Source of the DNA: Solirubrobacterales bacterium
GTDB lineage: Bacteria; Actinomycetota; Thermoleophilia; Solirubrobacterales; Solirubrobacteraceae
Direction of reading: 5' to 3'
Length of the DNA stretch: 12,504 nt
Assembly: GCA_013696535.1 (NCBI GenBank)
Contig: JACCYI010000367.1
Coordinates: 1 to 12,504 of the forward strand
The notes below the pieces were generated by a model that was not told the origin of the DNA, did no database searches, and saw only the letters and a list, made by a program, of their open reading frames with translations. Within the stretch, counting starts at the first letter, position 1. The number at the start of each line of letters is the position of its first letter. Of the stretch, positions 6,773-12,427 are shown one piece after another. A program made the translations under genes and the position numbers.

Positions 6773-7441
6773 ATGAGCGAGCTCAACCTCATCCTCCTCG
6801 GTCCTCCCGGCGCCGGAAAGGGCACGCAGGCCGAACGCCTCCGGGGTGACTTCGGCCTCCCCTACCTGGCGACGGGCGACATGCTGCGCACCCACGTCAA
6901 GGAGAACTCGGAGCTCGGCCAGAAGGCCAAGGAGTTCATGGACGCCGGTGATCTCGTTCCGGATGAGCTGATCATCGAGATGCTGCTCGAGAGAATCGAC
7001 GCCGAGGGCGACGACGGCTTCCTCCTCGACGGCTTCCCGCGCACGGTGCCGCAGGCCGACGCGCTGGACGCCGCGATCGCCGAACGCGGTCGTCGCCTGA
7101 CGGCGGCGCTGCTGATCGACGCGCCGGATGAGGTCCTCGTGCGGCGCATCTCGGGCCGTCGCGTCTCGCAGTCGGGCCGCGTCTACCACGTTGACTCGAA
7201 CCCCCCGGAAGTCGAGGGTGTCGACGACGAGGACGGATCGCAGCTGATCATCCGTGACGACGACAAGCCCGAGACGGTCAAGAACCGCTTGAAGACGTAC
7301 CACCGCCAGACCGTGCCGCTCATCGAGTACTACGAGTCGCGCGGCATCCTTCAGCGCTTCGACGGGACCCGCCCGGCGACCGAGGTCCACGACCACGTGC
7401 GGGCGACCCTGGCCACGCTGCGCCTCGAGGACCGGCTGTGA
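6773..7441 (+). CDS. adk: Adenylate kinase
   Basis: The 222-residue cytoplasmic enzyme interconverts ATP + AMP and 2 ADP. It has the P-loop GPPGAGKGT (10-18), the AMP-binding region (about 34-64), the family signature FLLDGFPRTVPQ (83-94) and the LID domain (about 129-167). The LID has no cysteines and carries SGRVYHVDSNPPEVEG, the long non-zinc type seen in E. coli. ATG 6773 is chosen because MSELNLILLGPPG is the usual spacing to the first strand; an in-frame GTG at 6761 would add four residues but lies inside the stem-loop. Its place between secY and map is standard. The stop overlaps map by four bases (GTGA). Confidence 0.97.
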   Translation: MSELNLILLGPPGAGKGTQAERLRGDFGLPYLATGDMLRTHVKENSELGQKAKEFMDAGDLVPDELIIEMLLERIDAEGDDGFLLDGFPRTVPQADALDAAIAERGRRLTAALLIDAPDEVLVRRISGRRVSQSGRVYHVDSNPPEVEGVDDEDGSQLIIRDDDKPETVKNRLKTYHRQTVPLIEYYESRGILQRFDGTRPATEVHDHVRATLATLRLEDRL

Positions 7442-8211
7442 TCATCAAGAAGACTCCGGCCGAGCTCGACAAGATGGCGGTGGCCGGTGACATCCACGTC
7501 CGCTGCATGGAACTGCTCGCCCGCAAGATCCGCCCCGGCGTCACGACCCGCGATCTCGACGCGGCGGCGGAGCGCTTCATCCGCTCGCAGGGCGCGACGC
7601 CCGCCTTCAAGGGCTACAAGGGCTTCCCCGGTTCCATCTGCGCCTCGCCGAACCACATGGTCGTCCACGGCATCCCGGGCTCCTACACGCTCAAGCGCGG
7701 CGACGTGCTGTCGGTCGACATCGGCGTCGTCTACGACGGGTGGGTCGCCGACGCCGCGCGGACGTTCCCGGTCGGCAAGGTCTCTCCCGTCGCCGCGAAG
7801 CTGCTCGAAGTCACCGAGGAGTCGCTCCTTCTCGCCTCCGCCCAAGTGGTGTCGGGAAATCGTCTCGGGGACGTCTCCCACGCCGTGGAGGCCCACGTGG
7901 AGGCCAACGGATTCTCTGTCGTGCGCTCGCTCGTGGGACACGGCATCGGTCGCTCGATGCACGAGGAGCCGCAGATCCCCAACTACGGGCCGGCGGGCAA
8001 GGGCGTGGTGCTCGAAGAGGGGATGGTCCTGGCCATCGAGCCGATGACCACCGCGGGCCGACACGGCGTGCGGATGGGGGACGACGGCTGGGCCATCTAC
8101 TCCCAGGATGGCTCCGTCGCCGCGCACTTCGAATTCACGGTCGCGGTCACCCGCGAGGGGCCGCGAATCCTCACGCCGTGGCACGAGTCGCGCGATCGCG
8201 CGGCCGCGTGA
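7438..8211 (+). CDS. map: Methionine aminopeptidase, type I
   Basis: The 257-residue enzyme removes the initiator methionine from nascent proteins. The five metal ligands are in place: Asp94 (LSVDIG), Asp105 (GWVADAA), His168 (VGHGIG), Glu201 (AIEPM) and Glu232 (HFEFT). The active-site histidines His77 (VVHGIP) and His175 (MHEEP) are also present. There is no N-terminal zinc-finger extension and no type II insert, so this is type Ia. The start is GTG inside the GTGA overlap with adk, and the family N-terminus IIKKTPAELDKM supports it. A 141-base gap without a gene follows, where many genomes carry infA. Confidence 0.97.
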   Translation: MIIKKTPAELDKMAVAGDIHVRCMELLARKIRPGVTTRDLDAAAERFIRSQGATPAFKGYKGFPGSICASPNHMVVHGIPGSYTLKRGDVLSVDIGVVYDGWVADAARTFPVGKVSPVAAKLLEVTEESLLLASAQVVSGNRLGDVSHAVEAHVEANGFSVVRSLVGHGIGRSMHEEPQIPNYGPAGKGVVLEEGMVLAIEPMTTAGRHGVRMGDDGWAIYSQDGSVAAHFEFTVAVTREGPRILTPWHESRDRAAA

Positions 8212-8228
8212 GCGCCGCCGCGCACCTT

Positions 8229-8237
8229 TGCTAACCT
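8229..8237 (+). promoter_or_regulatory. Candidate extended -10 promoter for the alpha cluster
   Basis: TG at 8229-8230, one base, then TAACCT at 8232-8237 matches the extended -10 pattern TGnTAnnnT. The region 17 bases further upstream (TGAGCG) is not a recognisable -35, which extended -10 promoters can tolerate. A transcript from here would have a leader of about 110 bases before rpmJ, covering the large stem-loop. Confidence 0.35.
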
Positions 8238-8285
8238 TCTCGGTCGCGCTCGGAGCCCTTGAGGCCCCGCGTCGCGACTCGCTCC

Positions 8286-8330
8286 GCGGAGCAGTAGCGG
8301 CGGCCGCAACGGTCGCCAGAGCTGCTCCGC
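8286..8330 (+). promoter_or_regulatory. Large stem-loop in the rpmJ (alpha cluster) leader
   Basis: Positions 8286-8294 pair perfectly with 8322-8330 (GCGGAGCAG with CTGCTCCGC), plus a T-G pair at 8295/8321. After a symmetric 3x3 internal loop (AGC 8296-8298 and AGA 8318-8320), 8299-8306 pair with 8310-8317, including one G-T, and close on a CAA triloop. The element ends 22 bases before the rpmJ ATG. A competing 12-base palindrome GCTCCGCGGAGC spans 8281-8292. There is no T tract. Alpha-operon leaders in some bacteria bind S4 for feedback control, and S4 is encoded downstream here, so a ribosomal protein leader is a plausible but unproven role. Confidence 0.5.
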
Positions 8331-8352
8331 CTGGACTCAGCCGAAAGGGAAC

Positions 8353-8466
8353 ATGAAGGTACGTCCGTCGGTCAAGCCGATGTGTGAGAAGTGCAAGATC
8401 ATCCGGCGCCACGGCCATGTCCTCGTGATCTGCCAGAACCCACGGCATAAGCAGAAGCAGGGGTAA
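8353..8466 (+). CDS. rpmJ: 50S ribosomal protein L36
   Basis: The 37-residue protein reads [20 protein letters not shown] and then [17 protein letters not shown]. Zinc ligands Cys11, Cys14, Cys27 and His32 are all present, so it is the zinc-containing form. L36 binds 23S rRNA in the large-subunit core. The ribosome site is AAAGGGA just upstream; its GGGA lies only two bases before ATG, closer than usual. It is the first gene after the 141-base gap and probably the first gene of a transcript covering rpsM to rplQ. The length is normal. Confidence 0.97.
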   Translation: MKVRPSVKPMCEKCKIIRRHGHVLVICQNPRHKQKQG

Positions 8467-8471
8467 CGGAG

Positions 8472-8855
8472 ATGGCTCGTATCGCCGGGGTGAACATCCC
8501 CCTCAACAAGCGCGTCGAGATCGGCATGACGTACGTGTACGGCATCGGCCGCTCCACCTCCAACGAGATGCTGGCCAAGCTCGGTATCTCGCCGGACACC
8601 TACGTGCGCGACCTGACCGAGGATGAGGTCTCAAAGCTCCGCGACCTGATCGACACCGACTACATGGTCGAAGGCGACCTGCGGCGCGAGCGCTCCCAGA
8701 ACATCAAGCGCCTCATGGAGATCGGCTGCTACCGCGGTCTCCGCCATCGTCGCGGCCTTCCGGTGCGGGGGCAGAAGACCAAGACCAACGCACGCACCCG
8801 TAAGGGCCCCAAGCGCATGCAGGTCGCGGGCAAGAAGAAGGCAGGCAAGAAGTGA
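8472..8855 (+). CDS. rpsM: 30S ribosomal protein S13
   Basis: The 127-residue product starts [17 protein letters not shown] and has the family core [27 protein letters not shown] (key part [19 protein letters not shown], residues 85-111). A Lys-rich end contacts tRNA and the S13-S19 bridge region. S13 sits in the head of the small subunit and forms bridges B1a/B1b. The start is fixed by the family N-terminus, yet GGAG at 8468-8471 touches the ATG directly, so it cannot act as a normal Shine-Dalgarno; coupling to rpmJ, five bases upstream, is more likely. The stop overlaps rpsK by four bases (GTGA). Confidence 0.97.
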   Translation: MARIAGVNIPLNKRVEIGMTYVYGIGRSTSNEMLAKLGISPDTYVRDLTEDEVSKLRDLIDTDYMVEGDLRRERSQNIKRLMEIGCYRGLRHRRGLPVRGQKTKTNARTRKGPKRMQVAGKKKAGKK

Positions 8856-9250
8856 GTCCCGCTCCCAAGCGCCCCGCCCGTGGCCGCCGCAAGGTCCGCA
8901 AGAACGTTCCGATCGGCCAGGCGCACATCAAGACGAGTTTCAACAACACGATCGTCGCCCTCACGGATCGCGAGGGCAACGTCATCGCGTGGGAGTCCGC
9001 CGGCGGCGCCGGCTTCAAGGGCTCTCGCAAGTCAACGCCGTTCGCGGCGCAGGTGACCGCCGACGCGGCCGCGCGCAAGGGCATCGAGCAGGGCATGCAG
9101 AAGGTCGAGGTCTTCGTCAAGGGACCCGGCTCAGGTCGCGAGACCGCGATCCGCTCGCTGCAGGCCGCCGGACTCGAAGTCACGGGCGTCCGGGACGTCA
9201 CTCCACAGGCACACAACGGCTGCCGCCCCCGCAAGCGGCGAAGGGTCTGA
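8852..9250 (+). CDS. rpsK: 30S ribosomal protein S11
   Basis: The 132-residue product starts at GTG within the GTGA overlap with rpsM. It has a basic N-terminal arm ([15 protein letters not shown]), the core [15 protein letters not shown], and the C-terminal signature [18 protein letters not shown] (residues 115-132). S11 forms part of the platform near the E site and touches the mRNA path. The length is normal. The gene is followed after seven bases by rpsD. No independent Shine-Dalgarno is obvious, as expected for a coupled start. Confidence 0.97.
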   Translation: MSPAPKRPARGRRKVRKNVPIGQAHIKTSFNNTIVALTDREGNVIAWESAGGAGFKGSRKSTPFAAQVTADAAARKGIEQGMQKVEVFVKGPGSGRETAIRSLQAAGLEVTGVRDVTPQAHNGCRPRKRRRV

Positions 9251-9257
9251 TCTCTGC

Positions 9258-9878
9258 ATGGCTCGCGATTCCTCCCCCCAGTGCAAGCAGTGCCGTCGCG
9301 AAGGGCAGAAGCTCTTCCTCAAGGGCGAGCGCTGCCTCACCGACAAGTGTGGCGTCGAGCGCCGCTCCTATCCGCCCGGCGAGCATGGCCGCGGCCGCCA
9401 GAAGCAGTCCGAGTATCGGGTGCAGCTGCGTGAGAAGCAGAAGGCGCGCCGCTACTACGGCGTCCTCGAGAAGCAGTTCCGCACGTATTACGCAAAGGCT
9501 TCCCGCCAGCCCGGCATCACCGGCGAGAACCTGCTGCGGATCCTCGAGTGCCGCTTTGACAACGTCCTGGTCCGCCTGGGCTTCGCCGCCTCGCGGCGCC
9601 AGGCCCGCCAGCTCATCCTTCATGGCCACTGGACGGTGAACGGCCGGCGCGTCGACATCCCCAGCTACCAGGTGAAGGGCAACGACGTCATCGCGGTCAA
9701 GGCCGGGACAGGCGCCGAGACGGTCATCCGTGACGCCACCGAGCTCACCGCCGCGGTGCCGCCGTGGCTCCAGGCTGACCATGACGCTTTGACCGCCAAG
9801 GTGCTCCGCAAGCCGGAGCGGCGGGAGATCGCCGCGCCGGTCCAAGAGCAGTTGATCGTCGAGCTCTACTCGAAGTAA
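9258..9878 (+). CDS. rpsD: 30S ribosomal protein S4, zinc-binding type
   Basis: The 206-residue product is a full S4. Cys9, Cys12, Cys26 and Cys31 form the zinc site seen in thermophilic and many Gram-positive S4 proteins. The S4 RNA-binding domain covers about 95-160 (LECRFDNVLVRLGFAASRRQARQLI, key part RLGFAxSRxQARQLI). S4 nucleates 16S assembly of the 5' domain and helps form the mRNA entry site. In E. coli it also represses the alpha operon by binding its leader, and here the alpha-type order rpsM-rpsK-rpsD-rpoA-rplQ is kept. Upstream GAAGGG at 9239-9244 is rather distant from the ATG. Confidence 0.97.
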   Translation: MARDSSPQCKQCRREGQKLFLKGERCLTDKCGVERRSYPPGEHGRGRQKQSEYRVQLREKQKARRYYGVLEKQFRTYYAKASRQPGITGENLLRILECRFDNVLVRLGFAASRRQARQLILHGHWTVNGRRVDIPSYQVKGNDVIAVKAGTGAETVIRDATELTAAVPPWLQADHDALTAKVLRKPERREIAAPVQEQLIVELYSK

Positions 9879-9879
9879 C

Positions 9880-9917
9880 CGTCGGGCGGCAGTACGCGGC
9901 GCAGTCCCGACGCGCCG
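9880..9917 (+). promoter_or_regulatory. Two mutually exclusive hairpins between rpsD and rpoA
   Basis: Hairpin A pairs CGTCGGG 9880-9886 with CCCGACG 9906-9912 around a 19-base loop. Hairpin B pairs CGGCGC 9897-9902 with GCGCCG 9912-9917 around a nine-base loop. They share G9912, and the 3' arm of A falls in the loop of B. There is no T tract after either. A pyrimidine-rich run (9920-9935) and an AGGA ribosome site (9948-9951 region) lead to the rpoA ATG at 9957. A regulatory or processing role is inference. Confidence 0.4.
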
Positions 9918-9956
9918 GCCGTCCCTCCCTCTCTCAGACACCACGTTAGGACCCTG

Positions 9957-10958
9957 ATGCTTGACTTCCAGATTCCCCGGATCACCGCCGAGACGGTCGA
10001 AGACAACCGCGGCAGCTTCACGGTCGAACCGCTCGACCGGGGCTTCGGCTACACGTTCGGGAACTCGTTGCGGCGCGTGCTGCTCGCGTCGCTCGCCGGT
10101 GCCGCGGTGACTTCCGTTCGCATCGAGGGCGTCCAGCACGAGTTCTCGACCATCAAGGGCGTGACCGAGGACGTCACGGACATCGTGCTCAACCTCAAGG
10201 GCATCGTGTGCCGCATGCATTCGGACGCCACCGAGGTGGAGGCGCCGCTGGTGGTCACAGGTCCCGGGGAGATCACGGCCTCGGACATCGATCTTCCCGC
10301 GGGCGTCGAGATCCTCAACCCGGACGCGCACATCGCCACCCTCGAGCGCAAGACGAAGCTCGAGCTCTACCTGACGATCGGCCGGGGTCGCGGCTACACG
10401 CCGGCGGAGGAGAACAAGTCCCCCGATCAGCCCATCGGGGTCATCCCGATCGACTCGATCTTCTCGCCCGTCCGGCGCGTCGCCTACGCCGTCGAGCAGG
10501 CGCGAGTCGGGCAGCGGACGGACTTCGACAAGCTCACTCTCGACATCGAGACGGACGGGTCGATCGACCCCCAGGCGGCGCTGCGCGAGGCTGCCGAGAT
10601 CCTGATCTCGTCCCTCTCCATCTTCACGGACGAAGACCGGATCGAGGAGCTCAGGGCTGGTCCGGCGAGCATGGCGCTCGAGAACGGCGGCGGCCCGGCG
10701 GGCGTGGGCGCGTCGGCTCTGGCCGGCGCCACCGGTCCGCGTCCGGGCGGCGGCCCGATGGACGACATCCTCATCGAGGAACTCGAGCTGGGCGTGCGGT
10801 CCTACAACTGCCTCAAGCGCGCGGGCATCCAGACCGTCGGCGACCTGGTGTCGAAATCGGAGGGTGAGCTCAACGCCATCCCCAACTTCGGCAAGAAGTC
10901 GATCGACGAGGTCATCGAGACACTCGAGCAGCGCGGCCTCGGGCTGCGCAACGACTGA
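9957..10958 (+). CDS. rpoA: DNA-directed RNA polymerase subunit alpha
   Basis: The 333-residue product has the alpha N-terminal domain (about 1-232), which dimerises and nucleates beta and beta-prime assembly; PLDRGFGYTFGNSLRRVLL at 25-43 is the classic dimer motif. A Gly/Ala/Pro-rich linker covers about 233-269. The C-terminal domain (270-333) holds VRSYNCLKRAGI, in which Arg281 corresponds to E. coli Arg265 for UP-element contact, and NFGKKS at 310-315. The length is normal, though the linker is on the long, flexible side. A 78-base gap with hairpins precedes it, and TTAGGA lies shortly before the ATG. rplQ follows after three bases. Confidence 0.98.
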   Translation: MLDFQIPRITAETVEDNRGSFTVEPLDRGFGYTFGNSLRRVLLASLAGAAVTSVRIEGVQHEFSTIKGVTEDVTDIVLNLKGIVCRMHSDATEVEAPLVVTGPGEITASDIDLPAGVEILNPDAHIATLERKTKLELYLTIGRGRGYTPAEENKSPDQPIGVIPIDSIFSPVRRVAYAVEQARVGQRTDFDKLTLDIETDGSIDPQAALREAAEILISSLSIFTDEDRIEELRAGPASMALENGGGPAGVGASALAGATGPRPGGGPMDDILIEELELGVRSYNCLKRAGIQTVGDLVSKSEGELNAIPNFGKKSIDEVIETLEQRGLGLRND

Positions 10959-10961
10959 GCC

Positions 10962-11318
10962 ATGCGCCATCAGAAGACCCGTCACAAGCTCTCGCGGACT
11001 TCGGCGCATCGCAAGGCGCTCCTGGCCAACCTCTGCATCGAGGTGATCGACCATGAGCGCATCAAGACCACCGAGGCCAAGGCCAAAGCGGTCAAGCCGG
11101 AGATCGAGAAGCTCATCACGCTGGCCAAGCGCGGCGACCTGCACGCACGCCGACAGGCGATGTCCACGTTGGGGCACCCGCACAAGGGCATCGTCTACAA
11201 GCTCTTCGAGGAGGTTGCTCCGCGCTACGTCGAGCGGCCCGGCGGGTACACGCGCATCCTGAAGCTCGGGCCGCGCCGGTCTGATTCGACCGAGATGGTC
11301 TACCTCGAGCTCGTCTGA
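10962..11318 (+). CDS. rplQ: 50S ribosomal protein L17
   Basis: The 118-residue product reads MRHQKTRHKLSRTSAHRKALL at the start (21 conserved positions shared with L17) and contains IKTTEAKAKAVKPEIEKLIT and LAKRGDLHARRQ around residues 33-64. It ends in the expected MVYLELV. L17 lies near the exit tunnel of the large subunit. It follows rpoA by three bases, the conserved end of the alpha cluster. It lacks the long C-terminal extension found in many other actinobacteria such as Streptomyces and mycobacteria. Confidence 0.96.
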   Translation: MRHQKTRHKLSRTSAHRKALLANLCIEVIDHERIKTTEAKAKAVKPEIEKLITLAKRGDLHARRQAMSTLGHPHKGIVYKLFEEVAPRYVERPGGYTRILKLGPRRSDSTEMVYLELV

Positions 11319-11327
11319 CCTCCGAGC

Positions 11328-11343
11328 GCCGGCAGAGTCCGGC
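11328..11343 (+). promoter_or_regulatory. Small hairpin between rplQ and truA
   Basis: GCCGG 11328-11332 pairs with CCGGC 11339-11343 around a six-base loop, ten bases before the likely truA TTG. There is no T tract. CCGGCCGG at 11339-11346 is itself palindromic. Such short GC repeats are common in GC-rich DNA, so this is weak. Confidence 0.2.
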
Positions 11344-11352
11344 CGGGCGAAG

Positions 11353-12057
11353 TTGGTACTCGAGTACGACGGCGGGCCGTTCGCGGGCTGGGCCGAGCAA
11401 CCGGGGCGGCGGACCGTCGCCGGAGAGTTGCGCCTGGCGCTTGAGACGGTGCTGCGCGCCCCCGTGCACCTGAGCGTCGCCGGCCGGACAGATCGAGGAG
11501 TGCACGCCCTCGGGCAGGTGGTCTCCTACGCCGGAGCCCTGCCGCGGTTGCGCTCGGTCAACGCCGTGCTCCCCGGGGAGATATCGGTGCTCTTCGCCGA
11601 AGAGGTGCCCGAAGACTTCTCGGCCCGGCACGCCGCGCTCAGCCGCAGCTACCTCTACAGGGTGCTCGCCCGGCGATCGCCCTCGCCGTTCGAGCGCGGT
11701 CGGGCACTGCACTGGCCACACGCAATCGACTTCGACGCGCTACAGGCGTGCGCCACAGCCCTGGCGGGCACTCACGACTTCACCGCCTTCACACCCACTG
11801 ACACGTACCACACGCGCTTCGACCGCCGAGTGCTTGCGGCGGGGTGGGATCAGGTCGGCGATACGCTCGAGTTCCGTATCGAGGCGGACGCCTTCATGCG
11901 CCAGATGAACCGGACCCTGGTTGGAACCATGCTCGAGGTGGCGGGCGGTCGCCGCAGCGTGGACGACTTCGCGGCACTGCTGACGGGAGCGCCGCGGTCG
12001 TCGGCCGGGAAGACCGCTCCGTCGCATGGCCTCTACCTCGCCGCGGTTCGCTACTAG
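11353..12057 (+). CDS. truA: tRNA pseudouridine synthase A
   Basis: The product is 234 residues from TTG. TruA converts uridines 38-40 of the tRNA anticodon arm to pseudouridine. Visible motifs are LEYDGGPFAGWAEQ (3-16), AGRTDRGVHALGQV (43-56) with the catalytic Asp47, and the HDFTAFTP region near residue 140. EFRIEADAFMRQMNRTLVGTMLEVAGG follows in the C-terminal half (FMRQMxRxxxGTMxxVG-like). In-frame sequence upstream is open through the end of rplQ but has no ATG, GTG or TTG before 11353, so TTG is the best start. This gives a slightly short N-terminus compared with usual family members. No clear Shine-Dalgarno is seen. truA after rplQ is a common arrangement, but rplM-rpsI do not follow. 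Confidence 0.93.
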   Translation: MVLEYDGGPFAGWAEQPGRRTVAGELRLALETVLRAPVHLSVAGRTDRGVHALGQVVSYAGALPRLRSVNAVLPGEISVLFAEEVPEDFSARHAALSRSYLYRVLARRSPSPFERGRALHWPHAIDFDALQACATALAGTHDFTAFTPTDTYHTRFDRRVLAAGWDQVGDTLEFRIEADAFMRQMNRTLVGTMLEVAGGRRSVDDFAALLTGAPRSSAGKTAPSHGLYLAAVRY

Positions 12058-12060
12058 GCT
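12055..12060 (+). promoter_or_regulatory. Possible -10 element before the 74-residue gene
   Basis: TAGGCT fits TAnnnT, overlaps the truA stop, and ends six bases before ATG 12067. At normal spacing transcription would begin at or next to the A of the ATG, giving a leaderless message. No -35 is apparent. Confidence 0.25.
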
Positions 12061-12066
12061 GCTCGC

Positions 12067-12291
12067 ATGCCTACCGGTGATGAATGGATCGACGCGTTCT
12101 CAGCGCGTCTGGGAACTGCAGCTCCCGACGCTGATGAGCGGGCGATGATCCTCGCGCTGGCCGGAGTGGCCGCGCATTCGTCCGAGCGCATAGCGGCGCC
12201 GATCGCGTGCTGGGTGGCGGGGCGACACGGCGTGACGCTCGAGGAGGCCATGCGGGTGGCGCAGGAGCTGGTGGCGGCCGGAGAACTCTGA
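12067..12291 (+). CDS. Small helical protein, DUF6457-like
   Basis: The 74-residue acidic protein starts MPTGDEWIDAFSARLG and continues with a conserved-looking core ILALAGVAAHSSERIAAPIAC (key positions LA-xx-AH-xx-ER-xAAPI) and an amphipathic C-terminal helix ending ELVAAGEL. The pattern Trp - Leu-Gly - LA..AH..ER.AAP resembles DUF6457, a short family of actinobacteria of unknown function that I recall near or fused to molybdenum cofactor guanylyltransferases. No signal peptide, metal motif or membrane segment is seen. It lies nine bases after truA and has no Shine-Dalgarno (GGCTGCTCGC precedes ATG). The coding call is fairly sure from GC-rich third positions; the family call is from memory. 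Confidence 0.7.
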   Translation: MPTGDEWIDAFSARLGTAAPDADERAMILALAGVAAHSSERIAAPIACWVAGRHGVTLEEAMRVAQELVAAGEL

Positions 12292-12302
12292 ATACGAGCG
12301 GC

Positions 12303-12323
12303 CGGAAGGTGGGGTGTCTTCCG
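12303..12323 (+). terminator. Hairpin after the DUF6457-like gene, possible terminator
   Basis: CGGAAG 12303-12308 pairs with CTTCCG 12318-12323 around a nine-base loop, 12 bases after the stop codon. There is no T run, so if it terminates it would be the tail-less kind often proposed in high-GC actinobacteria. Confidence 0.35.
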
Positions 12324-12330
12324 CGACATC

Positions 12331-12367
12331 GCTAGCCCGTGGTAGCGAAGGGCTATCACCGACTAGC
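12331..12367. terminator. Two-stage hairpin between convergent genes, possible bidirectional terminator
   Basis: The inner stem pairs GTGGTAGC 12339-12346 with GCTATCAC 12352-12359 (one G-T pair) around a five-base loop. The outer stem pairs GCTAG 12331-12335 with CTAGC 12363-12367 across a 3x3 internal loop. It stands between a + strand gene and the end of a minus-strand gene, where a bidirectional terminator is expected. Neither side has a T tract. A further short inverted repeat, TTCTC-GA-GAGAA, follows at 12370-12381. Confidence 0.45.
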
Positions 12368-12404
12368 TATTCTCGAGAGAAGGGGTCGGTGCTCACCTAA
12401 GCTC

Positions 12405-12421
12405 CGTTCTCAACGTTCTCA
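12405..12421. repeat. Tandem nine-base direct repeat
   Basis: CGTTCTCA occurs at 12405-12412 and again at 12414-12421, with one base between. It lies just past the 3' end of the minus-strand gene. Its role is unknown; a chance short duplication is possible. Confidence 0.5.
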
Positions 12422-12427
12422 CGCCTC

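Noticed and set aside
5965..6849. A 294-codon + strand open frame inside secY running into adk
   Set aside because: It is out of frame with SecY, whose membrane segments and motifs are intact, and the peptide is His/Arg/Pro-rich as expected from a frame shadow.
6362..7396. A 344-codon minus-strand open frame over the secY end and adk
   Set aside because: It is antisense to clear secY and adk coding sequence, with no recognisable domain.
8108..8356. An 82-codon + strand open frame over the end of map and the leader, considered as a remnant of infA
   Set aside because: It overlaps map out of frame, and its Ser/Arg/Ala-rich peptide has none of the IF1 OB-fold pattern.
7351..8448. A 365-codon minus-strand open frame over map and the rpmJ leader
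   Set aside because: It mirrors map, shows no family resemblance and has the same composition bias as other shadows.
9880..9917. An H-type pseudoknot made from both rpsD-rpoA stems
   Set aside because: The 3' arms touch or share G9912, leaving no linker to cross the seven-pair stem, so alternative hairpins are more likely.
9198..11183. A 661-codon open frame on the minus strand across rpsD, rpoA and rplQ
   Set aside because: It is antisense to three certain genes, its peptide is low-complexity in Arg, Asp, Leu, Val and Gly, and long antisense open frames are expected where G and C fill third positions.
12398..12403. TAAGCT as a + strand -10 element
   Set aside because: No + strand gene follows; the downstream coding appears to be on the minus strand, so a promoter here has nothing to drive within the window.
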